This document shows, piece by piece, positions 19,577-30,363 of a stretch of 64,000 nt of DNA (within the stretch, counting starts at the first letter, position 1; every line of letters begins with the position of its first letter). Both the position numbers and the translations under genes were made by a program. Source of the DNA: Arachnia propionica (GTDB lineage Bacteria; Actinomycetota; Actinomycetes; Propionibacteriales; Propionibacteriaceae); the NCBI RefSeq assembly GCF_003932785.1, contig NZ_RQYT01000001.1, forward strand, positions 212,662 through 276,661. Direction: 5' to 3'. The notes under the pieces are model-generated. The model had not been told where the DNA came from and did no database searches. It saw nothing but the letters and a program-made list of their open reading frames with translations.

Positions 19577-20626
19577 TCCCGGCGGGCCGTGGTGGCTGAC
19601 CGTCGCGTCGGAACAACCCCACGGCCCTTGTCGTGCGCATGCCCAGGGCCTCGTTGACGGCGAGCATGTGACGGTTGGCGGCCGCGTTCATGGTGACCAC
19701 TCCCGGGGTCTGCGGCACCGCCTGCTTGAGGGCGAGCAGGTTGCGGGCCTTCACCAGGGCGCCGAGGCCGTGGCCGCGGTGCTCCGGCATGACGACGGTG
19801 AAGAGCTGCTGGCCCATGGCCGCGGGTCGTTCGATCGGGGATGACAGTTCCGTCAACGCCACGGCGTGACCGTCCTCGTCGAGCACCAGCGTGAGGAGGA
19901 CGCGGTGCTGGCGGCTCAGCCGTTCGTGGTACGAGGCGACACGCTCAGGATCCCAGCCCCGCCCGGAATAGCGGATGGTGCCCTGGGGAGCGTCCTGGAG
20001 GGTGCGGTTCTTCGCCGCCGCGATGGGTTCGAGCCACGCCTCGGGTGGCACGCCCTCGATCGTGTGGCAGGTCCACCCCGCAGCGAGGGGACGGCTGGCT
20101 GCTCGAGATCCTCAACGGGTGCCGCGAGGTCGTGGTGACCGAGCCAATACACGTTCCCCAGGTCCAGCCCCAGGGAACGGGCGAGACGGACGTTGTGGGA
20201 GTTGCGGTCCACAGCCCCGCCGCCGGGGCAGGGCAGGGCGTCCCCGGCCTCCGGGATCGACGTGAACAGCCGGGCCGTCACGTGCGCGACGCCCCTCACC
20301 GACTCCAGCACGACCTCGGCGAGGGCCCGGCCACATCCTCGACCTCGATGGGTCGCGCCCACATGGACGTGGACATCGGCCCCGTCGGGGTTGTCGGGAT
20401 GGTCGGTGACGCACCGGGCGAAACCCAGCACCTCCTCGCCCTCCATGGCCAGCCAGCGTCGTACCCGTCCCACGGAGGTCGTGGCCTGGGTGAGGAGTTC
20501 AGCCGCATCGTGTTCGGGCCCGTGCGGTCCGAAGTTCTCGCGGATGTCGGCGCGCATCAACTGGGCGACGGCCCGCCACGTCGGGTCGCCGGGATCCTCG
20601 GGCAGGGGGTACTGCTCGATCCGCAT
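19569..20626 (-). pseudogene. Tandem-GNAT acetyltransferase gene with a frameshift
   Basis: Third of three paralogous genes. The N-terminal part (start ATG 20626, MRIEQYPLPEDPGD) has a GNAT acetyl-CoA site (THRGRGCGRALAE). The C-terminal GNAT half (EGVPPEAW...VVMPEHRGHGLGALVKARNL) continues in another frame. Comparison with the two intact neighbours places the shift between about 20055 and 20100: frame one ends in nonsense after DLAAPVEDLEQP, while the continuing frame reads AASRPLAAGWTCHTIEGVPP. A net one-base loss explains it. It could be a real inactivating mutation or a sequencing error. Its start is 1 bp after the stop of the preceding gene, and its 3' end overlaps the GH84 gene by 8 bp. 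Confidence 0.8.
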
Positions 20627-20627
20627 C

Positions 20628-21701
20628 TTACTTCCCTCGTTTCCGCGACAGCTGGAAGAGTCCCAGGGTTCCTCGTCGCTCGAAGCCGAGTTCGTCATTG
20701 ATCGCCAGCATGTGCTGGTTCTCGTACGCGTTGAAGGTCAGCACCGACGGGGCCTGCGGCACCGCAACCCGCACCGCCATCAGGTTCGCGGCCTTCACCA
20801 GCAACCCGAGCCGACGACCACGGTGCGCAGGCAGCACCAGGGTGTCCCGCTGGTGCAGCGGGACATCGGGGCGGCCACGGGTACCCGCCAGGTCATTGAG
20901 GGCCACGACCTGCCCCGAAGCCCGATGCACCACGAGCGCGACGAAGACCCGCTGCGTCGCCCCCAATGCCTCATAGTGCCGAACCACCCGCTCCGCATCC
21001 CACCGGGCCTCCGACAGGATCACGGCCCCGTGCGGCGCATCCGTGGACATCCGCTGCTTGAGCACTGCCACTCCCGCCCGCAACTCCTCGGGCGGCACCC
21101 CTTCGAAGGTCAGCACCTCGTACTCCGGCCCCGCCAGCTGCCGGGCCTTGGTCTCGGCCGCCACCCACCGTTGCGCCGGAACCGAGAACTCGAGACGCTG
21201 GAACCACATCACCTGCGCCAGCTCGAAACCGTTGCACAGCGCCAACCGCACCCCGGGATGATCGGCCGCCACCGCACCGCCGCTCGCCGCCTCCAGAACC
21301 TCACCCTGCGGCACCGGGGTCATCACCTCGGCCCCAAGGTGGTCCATGGTGGCCGGCACCGCCTCCCGAATGGTTTGGGCCAGGACCCGACTGATCCCTC
21401 TCCCCCGATGCTCAGCATCGACATGGACGAGAACCGTGCCGCCGGTCCGGTTGTCGGAGGAGTCGATGCGGAGGCGCGCGAAACCCACGGCCTTCCCCTC
21501 CGCGCGGGCCAGCCATCGCATGATCCTGATCCCGCGTTTCTGTTCGGCCTGCTGGGACTGGACCAGCATCTCCACCGGGGTGATAGGCGTTCCCGACGGC
21601 CCAACGGCCTCCCGGGAGCTCTCGACACTCATCCGGGCGTAGGCGCTCCACAGCGGGTCGGCGGCATCGTCGGGCAGGGTGAGTTCGAGGACATCGATCA
21701 T
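20628..21701 (-). CDS. Tandem-GNAT N-acetyltransferase (second of three paralogues)
   Basis: A 357-residue protein with two GNAT folds. The N-terminal acetyl-CoA site is HVDAEHRGRGISRVLAQ (near residue 90) and the C-terminal site is LPAHRGRRLGLLVKAANL (near residue 295). The sequence of one half plus linker, ending EVLTFEGVPPEEL, is shared with both neighbours. GNAT enzymes transfer acetyl groups to amines; double-GNAT proteins in actinobacteria include mycothiol synthase-like and antibiotic-modifying enzymes, but the substrate here is unknown. ATG 21701 overlaps the upstream stop as ATGA. Confidence 0.85.
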   Translation of the reverse strand: MIDVLELTLPDDAADPLWSAYARMSVESSREAVGPSGTPITPVEMLVQSQQAEQKRGIRIMRWLARAEGKAVGFARLRIDSSDNRTGGTVLVHVDAEHRGRGISRVLAQTIREAVPATMDHLGAEVMTPVPQGEVLEAASGGAVAADHPGVRLALCNGFELAQVMWFQRLEFSVPAQRWVAAETKARQLAGPEYEVLTFEGVPPEELRAGVAVLKQRMSTDAPHGAVILSEARWDAERVVRHYEALGATQRVFVALVVHRASGQVVALNDLAGTRGRPDVPLHQRDTLVLPAHRGRRLGLLVKAANLMAVRVAVPQAPSVLTFNAYENQHMLAINDELGFERRGTLGLFQLSRKRGK

Positions 21702-22756
21702 GGCAGTTTCCTGATGAACACCCCGGAGACGTGGTGGGTGACGAATCCCAGTGCGTCGTTGACGGCCAGCATCGGTTCGTTCTCGGCCGCGTTGAAGGTG
21801 GTCACGAGGGGCGACTCGGGCACGGCCTCGTGGACGGCCCTGAGGTTCGCCGCCTTGACGAGCATCCCGAGCCGGTGCCCGCGATGGTCCGGCAGCACGA
21901 GGGTGTCCCACTGGTAGATCGGGTTCTCCGGGTGGGCGCGGCTGCTGAGCAGCTCGTTGATGGCCACGAGGCGGCCGCTGGCCCGCTCGACCGCGACCGC
22001 GATGAACACCCGTTTCGTCCGGTGCTGGTCGGTGTAGTGCTCCAACACCCGGGCCGCGTCCCAGCGGTACTCGACCCGAGGTGTGTCTCCCAAGGGCTCG
22101 TCCAGGGACATCCGGCCCTTGAGCACCGCGATGTCGTCGCGCAGTTCGGGGGCGGGCACCCCCTCGAAGCAGAGCACCTCGTAGCCTTGGGCAGCGGCCG
22201 TGGCCTCCTCGAGGGCGCGTTCCAGGGGAACCGCCGGAGCAGCGAACTCGTAGTGTCCGTTGCGACCCACCTGGCTCAGCCGGAAGCCGTGTGCCAGGGC
22301 CATGCGCACCCCCGGATGGTCGGCCTGGACGGCACCCACCCCGCCGGGGGCCGTGAGCCGTTCCCCCTCGGGCACAGGGGTGGTGACCTCGCTGTGGAGT
22401 CGGGTGAAACCCTCACCCACCAGCTCCTTGACCTGTTCCGCGAGCCGCCCACCGACCCCCTGCCGCCGATGTTCCGGGGCGACGAAGACCGTCAAATACC
22501 CGGTCCCCGGGTCGTCGCGCCTGTTGACCTGGAACACGGCCACCCCGGCAGGGACACCGTCGATGCGCGCGAGCCAGCGGGTCGTGGTGTACAGCTGATC
22601 GGCCCTGGCGGTCTGCAGCATCGCCTCGGGGGTGAGTCGGCGGAGCCCCTCCCCCTCCTCCTCGTCGACGGCCTGCTGCTGGATCCCGCAGTAGGCCACC
22701 CAGTCCTCGTCGTCGTGGCTCACGGGCAGCGTGATCTCTCGAATGGTCACCGTCAC
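21698..22756 (-). CDS. Tandem-GNAT N-acetyltransferase (first of three paralogues)
   Basis: A 352-residue double-GNAT protein with the same architecture as the next two genes. The N-terminal acetyl-CoA motif is VAPEHRRQGVGGRLAEQ and the C-terminal one LPDHRGHRLGMLVKAANL; TTFNAAENEPMLAVNDALGF near the end is the conserved second-domain segment. The C-terminal domains of all three paralogues are closer to each other than the N-terminal ones. The start is uncertain: GTG 22756 (MTVTIREITLPVS) or GTG 22750. It begins 22 bp after the membrane protease gene and probably leads the three-gene GNAT operon. Confidence 0.85.
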   Translation of the reverse strand: MTVTIREITLPVSHDDEDWVAYCGIQQQAVDEEEGEGLRRLTPEAMLQTARADQLYTTTRWLARIDGVPAGVAVFQVNRRDDPGTGYLTVFVAPEHRRQGVGGRLAEQVKELVGEGFTRLHSEVTTPVPEGERLTAPGGVGAVQADHPGVRMALAHGFRLSQVGRNGHYEFAAPAVPLERALEEATAAAQGYEVLCFEGVPAPELRDDIAVLKGRMSLDEPLGDTPRVEYRWDAARVLEHYTDQHRTKRVFIAVAVERASGRLVAINELLSSRAHPENPIYQWDTLVLPDHRGHRLGMLVKAANLRAVHEAVPESPLVTTFNAAENEPMLAVNDALGFVTHHVSGVFIRKLP

Positions 22757-22778
22757 GCCGAACACCCTACCCGCGGGT

Positions 22779-24350
22779 TCACCACCTGGGGGGCTGCGGC
22801 CCACCCGGGCCCTGGGGCGGCTGCCCGCCCGGCCCGTGGGGCTGCCGCCAGGGCTGGGGCTGGTACGGACCCGGTGCCATCATGATCGCCCTCCTCCTCC
22901 GCCTGGATGAGACCACGAGAGCGATGATCGCGGCCACGAGAGCCACACTCCCCACCCCCAGTGCGATCCACACCCACAGCAGGTCCTCCCGCCCGGCGTT
23001 CGCTTGGCCCTGTTCAGGTGCGGCGGTCTCCTCGGCCGGGGGCGGCGTCTTGTCGCGTCCCGCATCGATGGCTTCCTGCGACTTCACGATGAAGTCCTGT
23101 GCATAGGGATGCCCCGGGTAGAGCTTCCTCACCTCGTCGAACTTCTTCTTGGCGGCGGAGAAGTGTTCGACGTAGAACGCCTCGAGGCCCTCGTTGTACA
23201 GCCTCGTCGTGTCCGACTCGGTGGGGGTGACGCCGTTCCTGGCGAGCGCCTCCTTGACGACGCTGGTCTGGATCACCCATCCCTGCCCGTCAAGGTTGGC
23301 CCCGGTCTCCGGGTCCTTGGACCCGGCCACCAGGATCCCGATGGCCTCCCCTTCGGTGTTGAAGGCCGGACCACCGGAGTTTCCTCCTGCTGACGGGGCC
23401 TGGGTCTGGAACACCGGCACCTTCTCGCCCTCGGACTCGGTGGCCTTGACCGCCGTCACCGAGCCGGAGGTGATGGTCGGGGTGTTCACGGAGTCGACGG
23501 TGGCACCGGGCAGGAAGGTCGGGCTCATCGGGAACCCGACGATGAACAGGTCAGCGCCGGTGACCATCTGCTTCTCGTCCCCCATCGGGATCGTCGGCAG
23601 ATTCTCCTCGCCCTCCACCTTGAGCAGGGCCCAGTCCGGCCCGGGGAAGGCAGCTCCCTTGTCCACGATGGTGGCCTCCACCTCGCGGCCGACCTTGCCC
23701 TCGTCGCCCGGCTCCTCGAGGCGAACCTTGACGACGTGCTGCACGTTGCTGAGCTTCATGGTGGCGGCGTACACCTTCTGGAGGGAACGCCCGATCTGGA
23801 GCAGTTGCCCGTCGGTCCACCGATCGCCGCTGGCGAACACCTCCATGTCGGACTTCAGGAACTGTTCGAGAGCGTTCTGCCCGACCCCCTCGATCAACTC
23901 CTCCTCGGACTTGTCGACGACGTGGGCGGCGGTGACGACGTGTCCATCCGGGGTGACGGTCCATCCGGTCCCGACCGCGGAGATCTCGGCCCGCGTGCTG
24001 CGGGTCTCACCCGTGCCGACGTAGTAGGTTCCGGGGTCCGCCTCGATGGCATCGATGATCGCCTGGGTGACCGCCTCCTCGGTGGCCGGTAGCGTACCGC
24101 TCTCAACCTGCCTCTTCAGCTGCTGCTCCAGGGCTGCCGTGGCTTCCTCGTTGAGTGTCAGAACCGGGATCGTCGCCGTCATCCGCCAGACGTCGATGAT
24201 CATGTGCACGCCGGGGAAGCTCCGGTCCGCGATCCGGGTCGCGACGGTCGGATCCGCCGCGGCGGACGGGGGACGAACGATGAGGCCCGACAGGACGACG
24301 GCGCAGACGACGAGCCATCGAAGCACGGAGTGGAGACGCACAGGCTGCAT
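22779..24350 (-). CDS. Membrane-anchored trypsin-like serine protease
   Basis: A 523-residue exported protease. A signal peptide spans residues ~1-33 (LRWLVVCAVVLSGLIV, then a likely AXA site SAAA). The trypsin-like domain has His143 (TAAHVV), Asp239 (PDWALLKV) and Ser325 (GGNSGGPAF). A region after it (~370-430) resembles a short helical repeat (LYNEGLEAFYVEHFSAAKKK). A C-terminal helix (VWIALGVGSVALVAAIIALV) and a basic Arg cluster lead to a Pro/Gln/Gly-rich cytoplasmic tail. No PDZ domain is seen. Start ATG 24350 is chosen for its signal peptide; the open frame begins further upstream, overlapping rbpA. It probably processes extracytoplasmic proteins. Confidence 0.85.
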   Translation of the reverse strand: MQPVRLHSVLRWLVVCAVVLSGLIVRPPSAAADPTVATRIADRSFPGVHMIIDVWRMTATIPVLTLNEEATAALEQQLKRQVESGTLPATEEAVTQAIIDAIEADPGTYYVGTGETRSTRAEISAVGTGWTVTPDGHVVTAAHVVDKSEEELIEGVGQNALEQFLKSDMEVFASGDRWTDGQLLQIGRSLQKVYAATMKLSNVQHVVKVRLEEPGDEGKVGREVEATIVDKGAAFPGPDWALLKVEGEENLPTIPMGDEKQMVTGADLFIVGFPMSPTFLPGATVDSVNTPTITSGSVTAVKATESEGEKVPVFQTQAPSAGGNSGGPAFNTEGEAIGILVAGSKDPETGANLDGQGWVIQTSVVKEALARNGVTPTESDTTRLYNEGLEAFYVEHFSAAKKKFDEVRKLYPGHPYAQDFIVKSQEAIDAGRDKTPPPAEETAAPEQGQANAGREDLLWVWIALGVGSVALVAAIIALVVSSRRRRRAIMMAPGPYQPQPWRQPHGPGGQPPQGPGGPQPPRW

Positions 24351-24414
24351 GGGGAAAGTGAAGCAGACCGCAGGCTCACGGGGCAGTTGATTCCGCGGAA
24401 CCCGGCGGAAGGGG

Positions 24415-24771
24415 TCAGAAGATGATCTCCCCGGCGGCACGGCGTTCACGCAGGTGCGCCACCGCCTCGGCCAGGATCTGCGCGGCCTCCTGATCCGTAC
24501 GACGCTCCTTCACGTAGGCCAGGTGCGTCTTGTACGGCGTGATCTTCGGCGGCGGAGGCGGATTCTCCGCATCGGTGTTCGCGGGGAGCCCACACCGGGG
24601 GCAGTCCCACGACTCGGGGATCACGGCGTCGGCTGCGAACGCGGGACGCGTCTCGTGGCCGCTCGCACAGAAGTACGAGACCGTGAGCCTCGGGGCTGCC
24701 TCGCCCCGTTCAGCTTCCCCCATGGGCCCGGCGCCGACTCGGCTGCCCCGGATGGCGTTCCCACCTGCCAC
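24415..24771 (-). CDS. rbpA: RNA polymerase-binding protein RbpA
   Basis: A 118-residue RbpA, an actinobacterium-specific RNA polymerase partner that stabilises open complexes with the principal sigma factor. The zinc-binding core has CASGHE and CPRCG motifs, and the C-terminal sigma-interacting helices read THLAYVKERRTDQEAAQILA...LRERR. AGGAG lies upstream of GTG 24771. The presence of rbpA by itself supports an actinobacterial source. It lies 35 bp after secG on the same strand. Confidence 0.96.
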   Translation of the reverse strand: MAGGNAIRGSRVGAGPMGEAERGEAAPRLTVSYFCASGHETRPAFAADAVIPESWDCPRCGLPANTDAENPPPPPKITPYKTHLAYVKERRTDQEAAQILAEAVAHLRERRAAGEIIF

Positions 24772-24806
24772 AACTACTCCTCAGAAACTCAAGACCTGAA
24801 ACCTAC

Positions 24807-25067
24807 TCACACGCCCATGCGATAGAGCACCAACAGCCCCAGGACCGTCAGGACCCAGACCAGTGTCAGAAACAAGGTGATGCGGTCGAGCCGTCGCTCA
24901 GCGGTGGAGACACCACCCATGGAGGTGGACATACCGCCGCCGAAGAGGTCGGACATGCCGCCGCCACGACCCTTGTGGAGGAGGATGGACAGGGCCAGCA
25001 GAGTGCTCAGGAAGATCAGGATGATCGACAGAGTCACAATCGGCCAGCTGACGAGGGGGACAATCAC
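24807..25067 (-). CDS. secG: Preprotein translocase subunit SecG
   Basis: An 86-residue SecG of the SecYEG channel. Two hydrophobic helices flank the family loop HKGRGGGMSDLFGGG: residues ~5-25 (WPIVTLSIILIFLSTLLALS) and ~62-82 (LFLTLVWVLTVLGLLVLYR). GTG 25067 is taken as start because it places the first helix at the N terminus as in homologues. No clear ribosome-binding site precedes it, and a longer frame runs to 25127. The position after tpiA matches the conserved actinobacterial gap-pgk-tpiA-secG order. Confidence 0.88.
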   Translation of the reverse strand: MIVPLVSWPIVTLSIILIFLSTLLALSILLHKGRGGGMSDLFGGGMSTSMGGVSTAERRLDRITLFLTLVWVLTVLGLLVLYRMGV

Positions 25068-25137
25068 GCGGAGTAGTTTAACTGAGGACTCCGATAACAC
25101 CACATCCACACCGGCCACGCCGTTCACAACAACGGCA

Positions 25138-25179
25138 AGGGCCGTCGATCGGGTGGGGAACCACCCGATCGACGGCCCT
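25138..25179 (-). terminator. Strong intrinsic hairpin between tpiA and secG
   Basis: A perfect 19-bp inverted repeat (arms 25138-25156 and 25161-25179, GGAA loop on the plus strand) begins 13 bp after the tpiA stop. There is no U-run, as is common for actinobacterial terminators. It would end the gap-pgk-tpiA transcript and leave secG dependent on its own promoter or read-through. Confidence 0.8.
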
Positions 25180-25192
25180 GAACCGAGCGACC

Positions 25193-25966
25193 TCAGCCGA
25201 ACTGGACGATCGCTGCGAACTCCTCCGCCTTGAGGCTGGCGCCGCCCACGAGGGCACCGTCGACGTCGGGCTCCGCCATGATCTCGGCCACGTTGGAAGC
25301 CTTCACCGAGCCGCCGTACTGGATGCGCACCGACTCGGCCGTCGCCTCGTCGTACAGCTTGGCGACCTCCTGACGGATGGCGCCGCAGACCTCCTGGGCG
25401 TCGGCCGGGGTCGCGACCTCACCCGTGCCGATGGCCCACACCGGCTCGTAGGCGATGACGAGCCCCGCGACCTGCTGGGCGGTCAGCCCGGCCAGGCAGC
25501 CCCGCACCTGCTCGAGGGTGTACTCGACGTGGCGCCCCTCCTTGCGGACGTCCAGGCCCTCACCGCAGCAGATGATGGGGGTCATCCCGTGCTCCAAGAT
25601 CTTCCCCGCCTTGGCGTTGATGAGTTCATCGGTCTCGCCGAAGTACTCGCGACGCTCCGAATGACCCACCACGACGTACTTCACGCCGAGCTTGGCCAGC
25701 ATGTCCGCGGAGATCTCCCCGGTGTAGGCACCGGAGTCGTGCTGGGAGACGTTCTGCGCCCCCAGCGCGATCGGGAACTTGTCCCCGTCGATGAGGGTCT
25801 GGACGGTGCGCAGATCCGTGAACGGCGGGATGACGACACACTCGACGTCCTTGGCGTCGTACTCCTTGTCGGCCAGCGTCCAGGCGAGCTTCTGCACGAG
25901 CCCCGTCGCCTCGACGTGGTTCAGGTTCATCTTCCAGTTTCCGGCCATGATCGGCTTGCGTGCCAT
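25193..25966 (-). CDS. tpiA: Triosephosphate isomerase
   Basis: A 257-residue TIM-barrel enzyme interconverting dihydroxyacetone phosphate and glyceraldehyde 3-phosphate. All catalytic elements are present: GNWKMN (Asn/Lys), VVGHSERR (electrophilic His), [10 protein letters not shown] (catalytic Glu and loop 6) and [11 protein letters not shown] (phosphate loop). Length is normal. It starts 1 bp after the pgk stop, so the two are co-translated from a gap-pgk-tpiA transcript ended by the hairpin at 25138-25179. Confidence 0.97.
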   Translation of the reverse strand: MARKPIMAGNWKMNLNHVEATGLVQKLAWTLADKEYDAKDVECVVIPPFTDLRTVQTLIDGDKFPIALGAQNVSQHDSGAYTGEISADMLAKLGVKYVVVGHSERREYFGETDELINAKAGKILEHGMTPIICCGEGLDVRKEGRHVEYTLEQVRGCLAGLTAQQVAGLVIAYEPVWAIGTGEVATPADAQEVCGAIRQEVAKLYDEATAESVRIQYGGSVKASNVAEIMAEPDVDGALVGGASLKAEEFAAIVQFG

Positions 25967-25967
25967 G

Positions 25968-27176
<1,209 letters not shown>

Positions 27177-27204
27177 GGGAGTTCCTTTCGTGTCTGGGTA
27201 CGAA

Positions 27205-27267
27205 CTGACCCCGCCTCCAGGGCGTCCGCGCGAGGAATCCGCGTCGGTCCGAGGTGGGCGGGGTCAG
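27205..27267 (-). other. Long-loop inverted repeat between gap and pgk
   Basis: The arms CTGACCCCGCC (27205-27215) and GGCGGGGTCAG (27257-27267) are perfectly complementary over 11 bp, separated by 41 nt that contain weaker internal pairing. It lies in the gap-pgk spacer and could be a partial terminator or an mRNA-stability element setting the gap:pgk ratio. No function is proven. Confidence 0.4.
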
Positions 27268-27281
27268 CAGTGCTCAATGGA

Positions 27282-28349
<1,068 letters not shown>

Positions 28350-28353
28350 TCAC

Positions 28354-28359
28354 ATCCTA
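28354..28359 (-). promoter_or_regulatory. Candidate -10 of the gap promoter
   Basis: TAGGAT on the minus strand, about 77 nt upstream of the gap start, fits the actinobacterial -10 consensus TANNNT. No convincing -35 is visible. The leader between it and gap contains a short hairpin, GACGCC-N3-GGCGTC (28314-28328). Confidence 0.4.
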
Positions 28360-28394
28360 GCCGCATCATTCCCGGACCAGTAGACCGCCCCCGG

Positions 28395-29378
28395 TCACTG
28401 GGACTCGCGCAGCTCAGGGGGCAGCGATGCCTCGGTTCCGGGGATACCCTGCTGCTCAGCGGCCTTGTCGGCCGTGGCGAGCAGGCGACGGATCCGTCCG
28501 GCGACGGCATCCTTCGTCAGCGGCGGTTCGTGCAGCTTGCCCAGCTCCTCGAGACTGGCCTGACGGTGCTCGAGACGCAGTCGCCCGGCGGCGACCAGGT
28601 GCTCGGGGGCGTCATCACCGAGGATCTCCAAGGCGCGTTCGACGCGGGCGCTCGCGGCCACGGCGGCCCGGGCGGAACGACGCAGGTTGGCGTCGTCGAA
28701 GTTGGCGAGGCGGTTGGCCTGCGCCTTGACCTCGCGGCGCATCCGTCGCTCCTCCCACAGCAGCCGGGTCTCCTGGGCCCCCATCCTGGTGAGGAGGTCA
28801 GCGATCATCTCGCCGTCGCGGATGACCACCCGCTCCACTCCCCTCGCCTCGCGGGACTTCACCGAGATACCGAGCCGACGCGCCGCCCCGGAGAGGGCGA
28901 GTGCGGCCTCGGAGCCGGGGCAGGTGACCTCGAGGGCCATGGAGCGGCCGGGCTCGGTGAGGGAGCCGCGGGCGAGGAAGGCACCCCGCCACACCGCCAC
29001 CGCGTCGGCGATGGAACCACCGACGACGGAGGCCGGCAGGCCCCGCACGGGGCGTCGCTGCTGGTCGACGAGTCCGCTGAGTCGCGCGAGCGCCTCCCCG
29101 TCGCGGATCACCCGCACGGCGTAGCGGGTGGTGCGGCGCAGCCCGGAGGCGTTGATGACCAGCAGGTCGGAGTCGAGGTTGTACAGCTCGTGGATCCAGG
29201 TGCGGAGTCGGCGAGCGGCGGCGGCCGAGTCCAGTTCGGCCTCGACGACGATGCGCCCACCGACGAGGTGCAGCCCACCGCCGAAGCGCAGCATGGTGGC
29301 CACCTCGGCGCGGCGGGGGTTGGGATGAGGGATGGCGACAGCCGCCAGTTCAGCCTTCACCTTCTGGGTCAATGCCAT
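28395..29378 (-). CDS. whiA: WhiA transcriptional regulator
   Basis: A 327-residue WhiA, a DNA-binding protein conserved in Gram-positive bacteria. It governs sporulation-associated division genes in Streptomyces and has division roles in non-sporulating species. The N-terminal LAGLIDADG-like domain ([12 protein letters not shown], then [12 protein letters not shown] with a degenerate homing-endonuclease motif) is followed by a C-terminal helix-turn-helix ([21 protein letters not shown]). ATG 29378 ([12 protein letters not shown]) matches the family start. It belongs to the rapZ-yvcK-whiA run; yvcK ends 34 bp upstream. Confidence 0.95.
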   Translation of the reverse strand: MALTQKVKAELAAVAIPHPNPRRAEVATMLRFGGGLHLVGGRIVVEAELDSAAAARRLRTWIHELYNLDSDLLVINASGLRRTTRYAVRVIRDGEALARLSGLVDQQRRPVRGLPASVVGGSIADAVAVWRGAFLARGSLTEPGRSMALEVTCPGSEAALALSGAARRLGISVKSREARGVERVVIRDGEMIADLLTRMGAQETRLLWEERRMRREVKAQANRLANFDDANLRRSARAAVAASARVERALEILGDDAPEHLVAAGRLRLEHRQASLEELGKLHEPPLTKDAVAGRIRRLLATADKAAEQQGIPGTEASLPPELRESQ

Positions 29379-29412
29379 AGGGGCCATCATTCCATGACCT
29401 CAGGGGCACCGA

Positions 29413-30363
29413 CTACCCGATGAGCAGCTCGCTGTAGGCGGCCGCCAACCGATTCGGGTCGTGTCGTGCCGTGCCGTCGTGGACTCCGACGTCCGCGACC
29501 ACCAGTTCCGCTCCCAGCGAGGCCGCAAACTTGGCCAGATGGCGGTCAGACTCGGCGAACTGATCGTTGGCGAGCACCACGTCGAGTCTGAGGGTCGGGG
29601 CGTGCTCGGCGAGCAGTTCGATGTGGCGGGACGCGGTGAACCCGTCGGTCTCCTCCGCCGCGGCCATGTTGAGCACGAGGATGCGCTTGGCCTCGGTGGT
29701 GAGGATCGCGTCGCGCAGGTCGGGCACGAGCAGGTGCGGGATGACGGAGGTGAACCACGATCCGGGGCCGAGCACGATCGCGTCGGCGTCCCGCACCGCC
29801 GCGACCGCCTCCGGGTGGGCGGGCGGGTCCTTCGGTATGAGCCGGACGGCCTGCACGGTGGCGCGGGTCTTGGCCACCGTCGCCTGCCCGGCGAGGGTGC
29901 ACATCTCGTCGGGGGCCATGGGGTCGAGTCCCAGGACATCCGCCTCGATCTGCAACGGCACGGAGCTCATGGGCAGCACCCGGCCCCGGGTCCGCAGCAG
30001 CTCCCCCACCATGTCGAGGCCTGCCACCGGGTCGTCGAGTTGCTGCCAGAGCCCGGCGATGAGCAGGTTGCCGATGGCGTGGCCCGCGAGGGGGCCGTCG
30101 CCGCCGAATCGGGACTGCAGCACCCGGGCCCAGGCCCGGCCGGTCTGGTCGTCGCCGCACAGCGCGGCCAACGCCATGCGCAGGTCGCCGGGGGGCAGGC
30201 ACCCCAGCTCCGTGCGAAGCCGTCCGGAGGAGCCGCCGTCGTCGGCGACGGTGACGACCGCCGTGAGCCTGTCCGTGACCCGTCGGAGCGCGGACAGGGA
30301 GGCGTGGAGTCCATGACCACCGCCGAAGGCCACCACCTTCGGCAGTGTCCCGAGGGTGCTCAT
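29413..30363 (-). CDS. yvcK: YvcK/CofD-like gluconeogenesis factor
   Basis: A 316-residue protein of the YvcK (CofD-like) family. It binds UDP-sugars in Bacillus and is needed for normal peptidoglycan and growth on gluconeogenic carbon sources. Typical motifs are VVAFGGGHGLHASLSALR, VTVADDGGSSGRLR with GCLPPGDLRMAL, and GHAIGNLLIAGL. GPGSWFTSVIPHLLVPDL later is equally characteristic. ATG 30363 overlaps the rapZ stop (ATGA), so rapZ and yvcK are translationally coupled. Confidence 0.94.
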   Translation of the reverse strand: MSTLGTLPKVVAFGGGHGLHASLSALRRVTDRLTAVVTVADDGGSSGRLRTELGCLPPGDLRMALAALCGDDQTGRAWARVLQSRFGGDGPLAGHAIGNLLIAGLWQQLDDPVAGLDMVGELLRTRGRVLPMSSVPLQIEADVLGLDPMAPDEMCTLAGQATVAKTRATVQAVRLIPKDPPAHPEAVAAVRDADAIVLGPGSWFTSVIPHLLVPDLRDAILTTEAKRILVLNMAAAEETDGFTASRHIELLAEHAPTLRLDVVLANDQFAESDRHLAKFAASLGAELVVADVGVHDGTARHDPNRLAAAYSELLIG

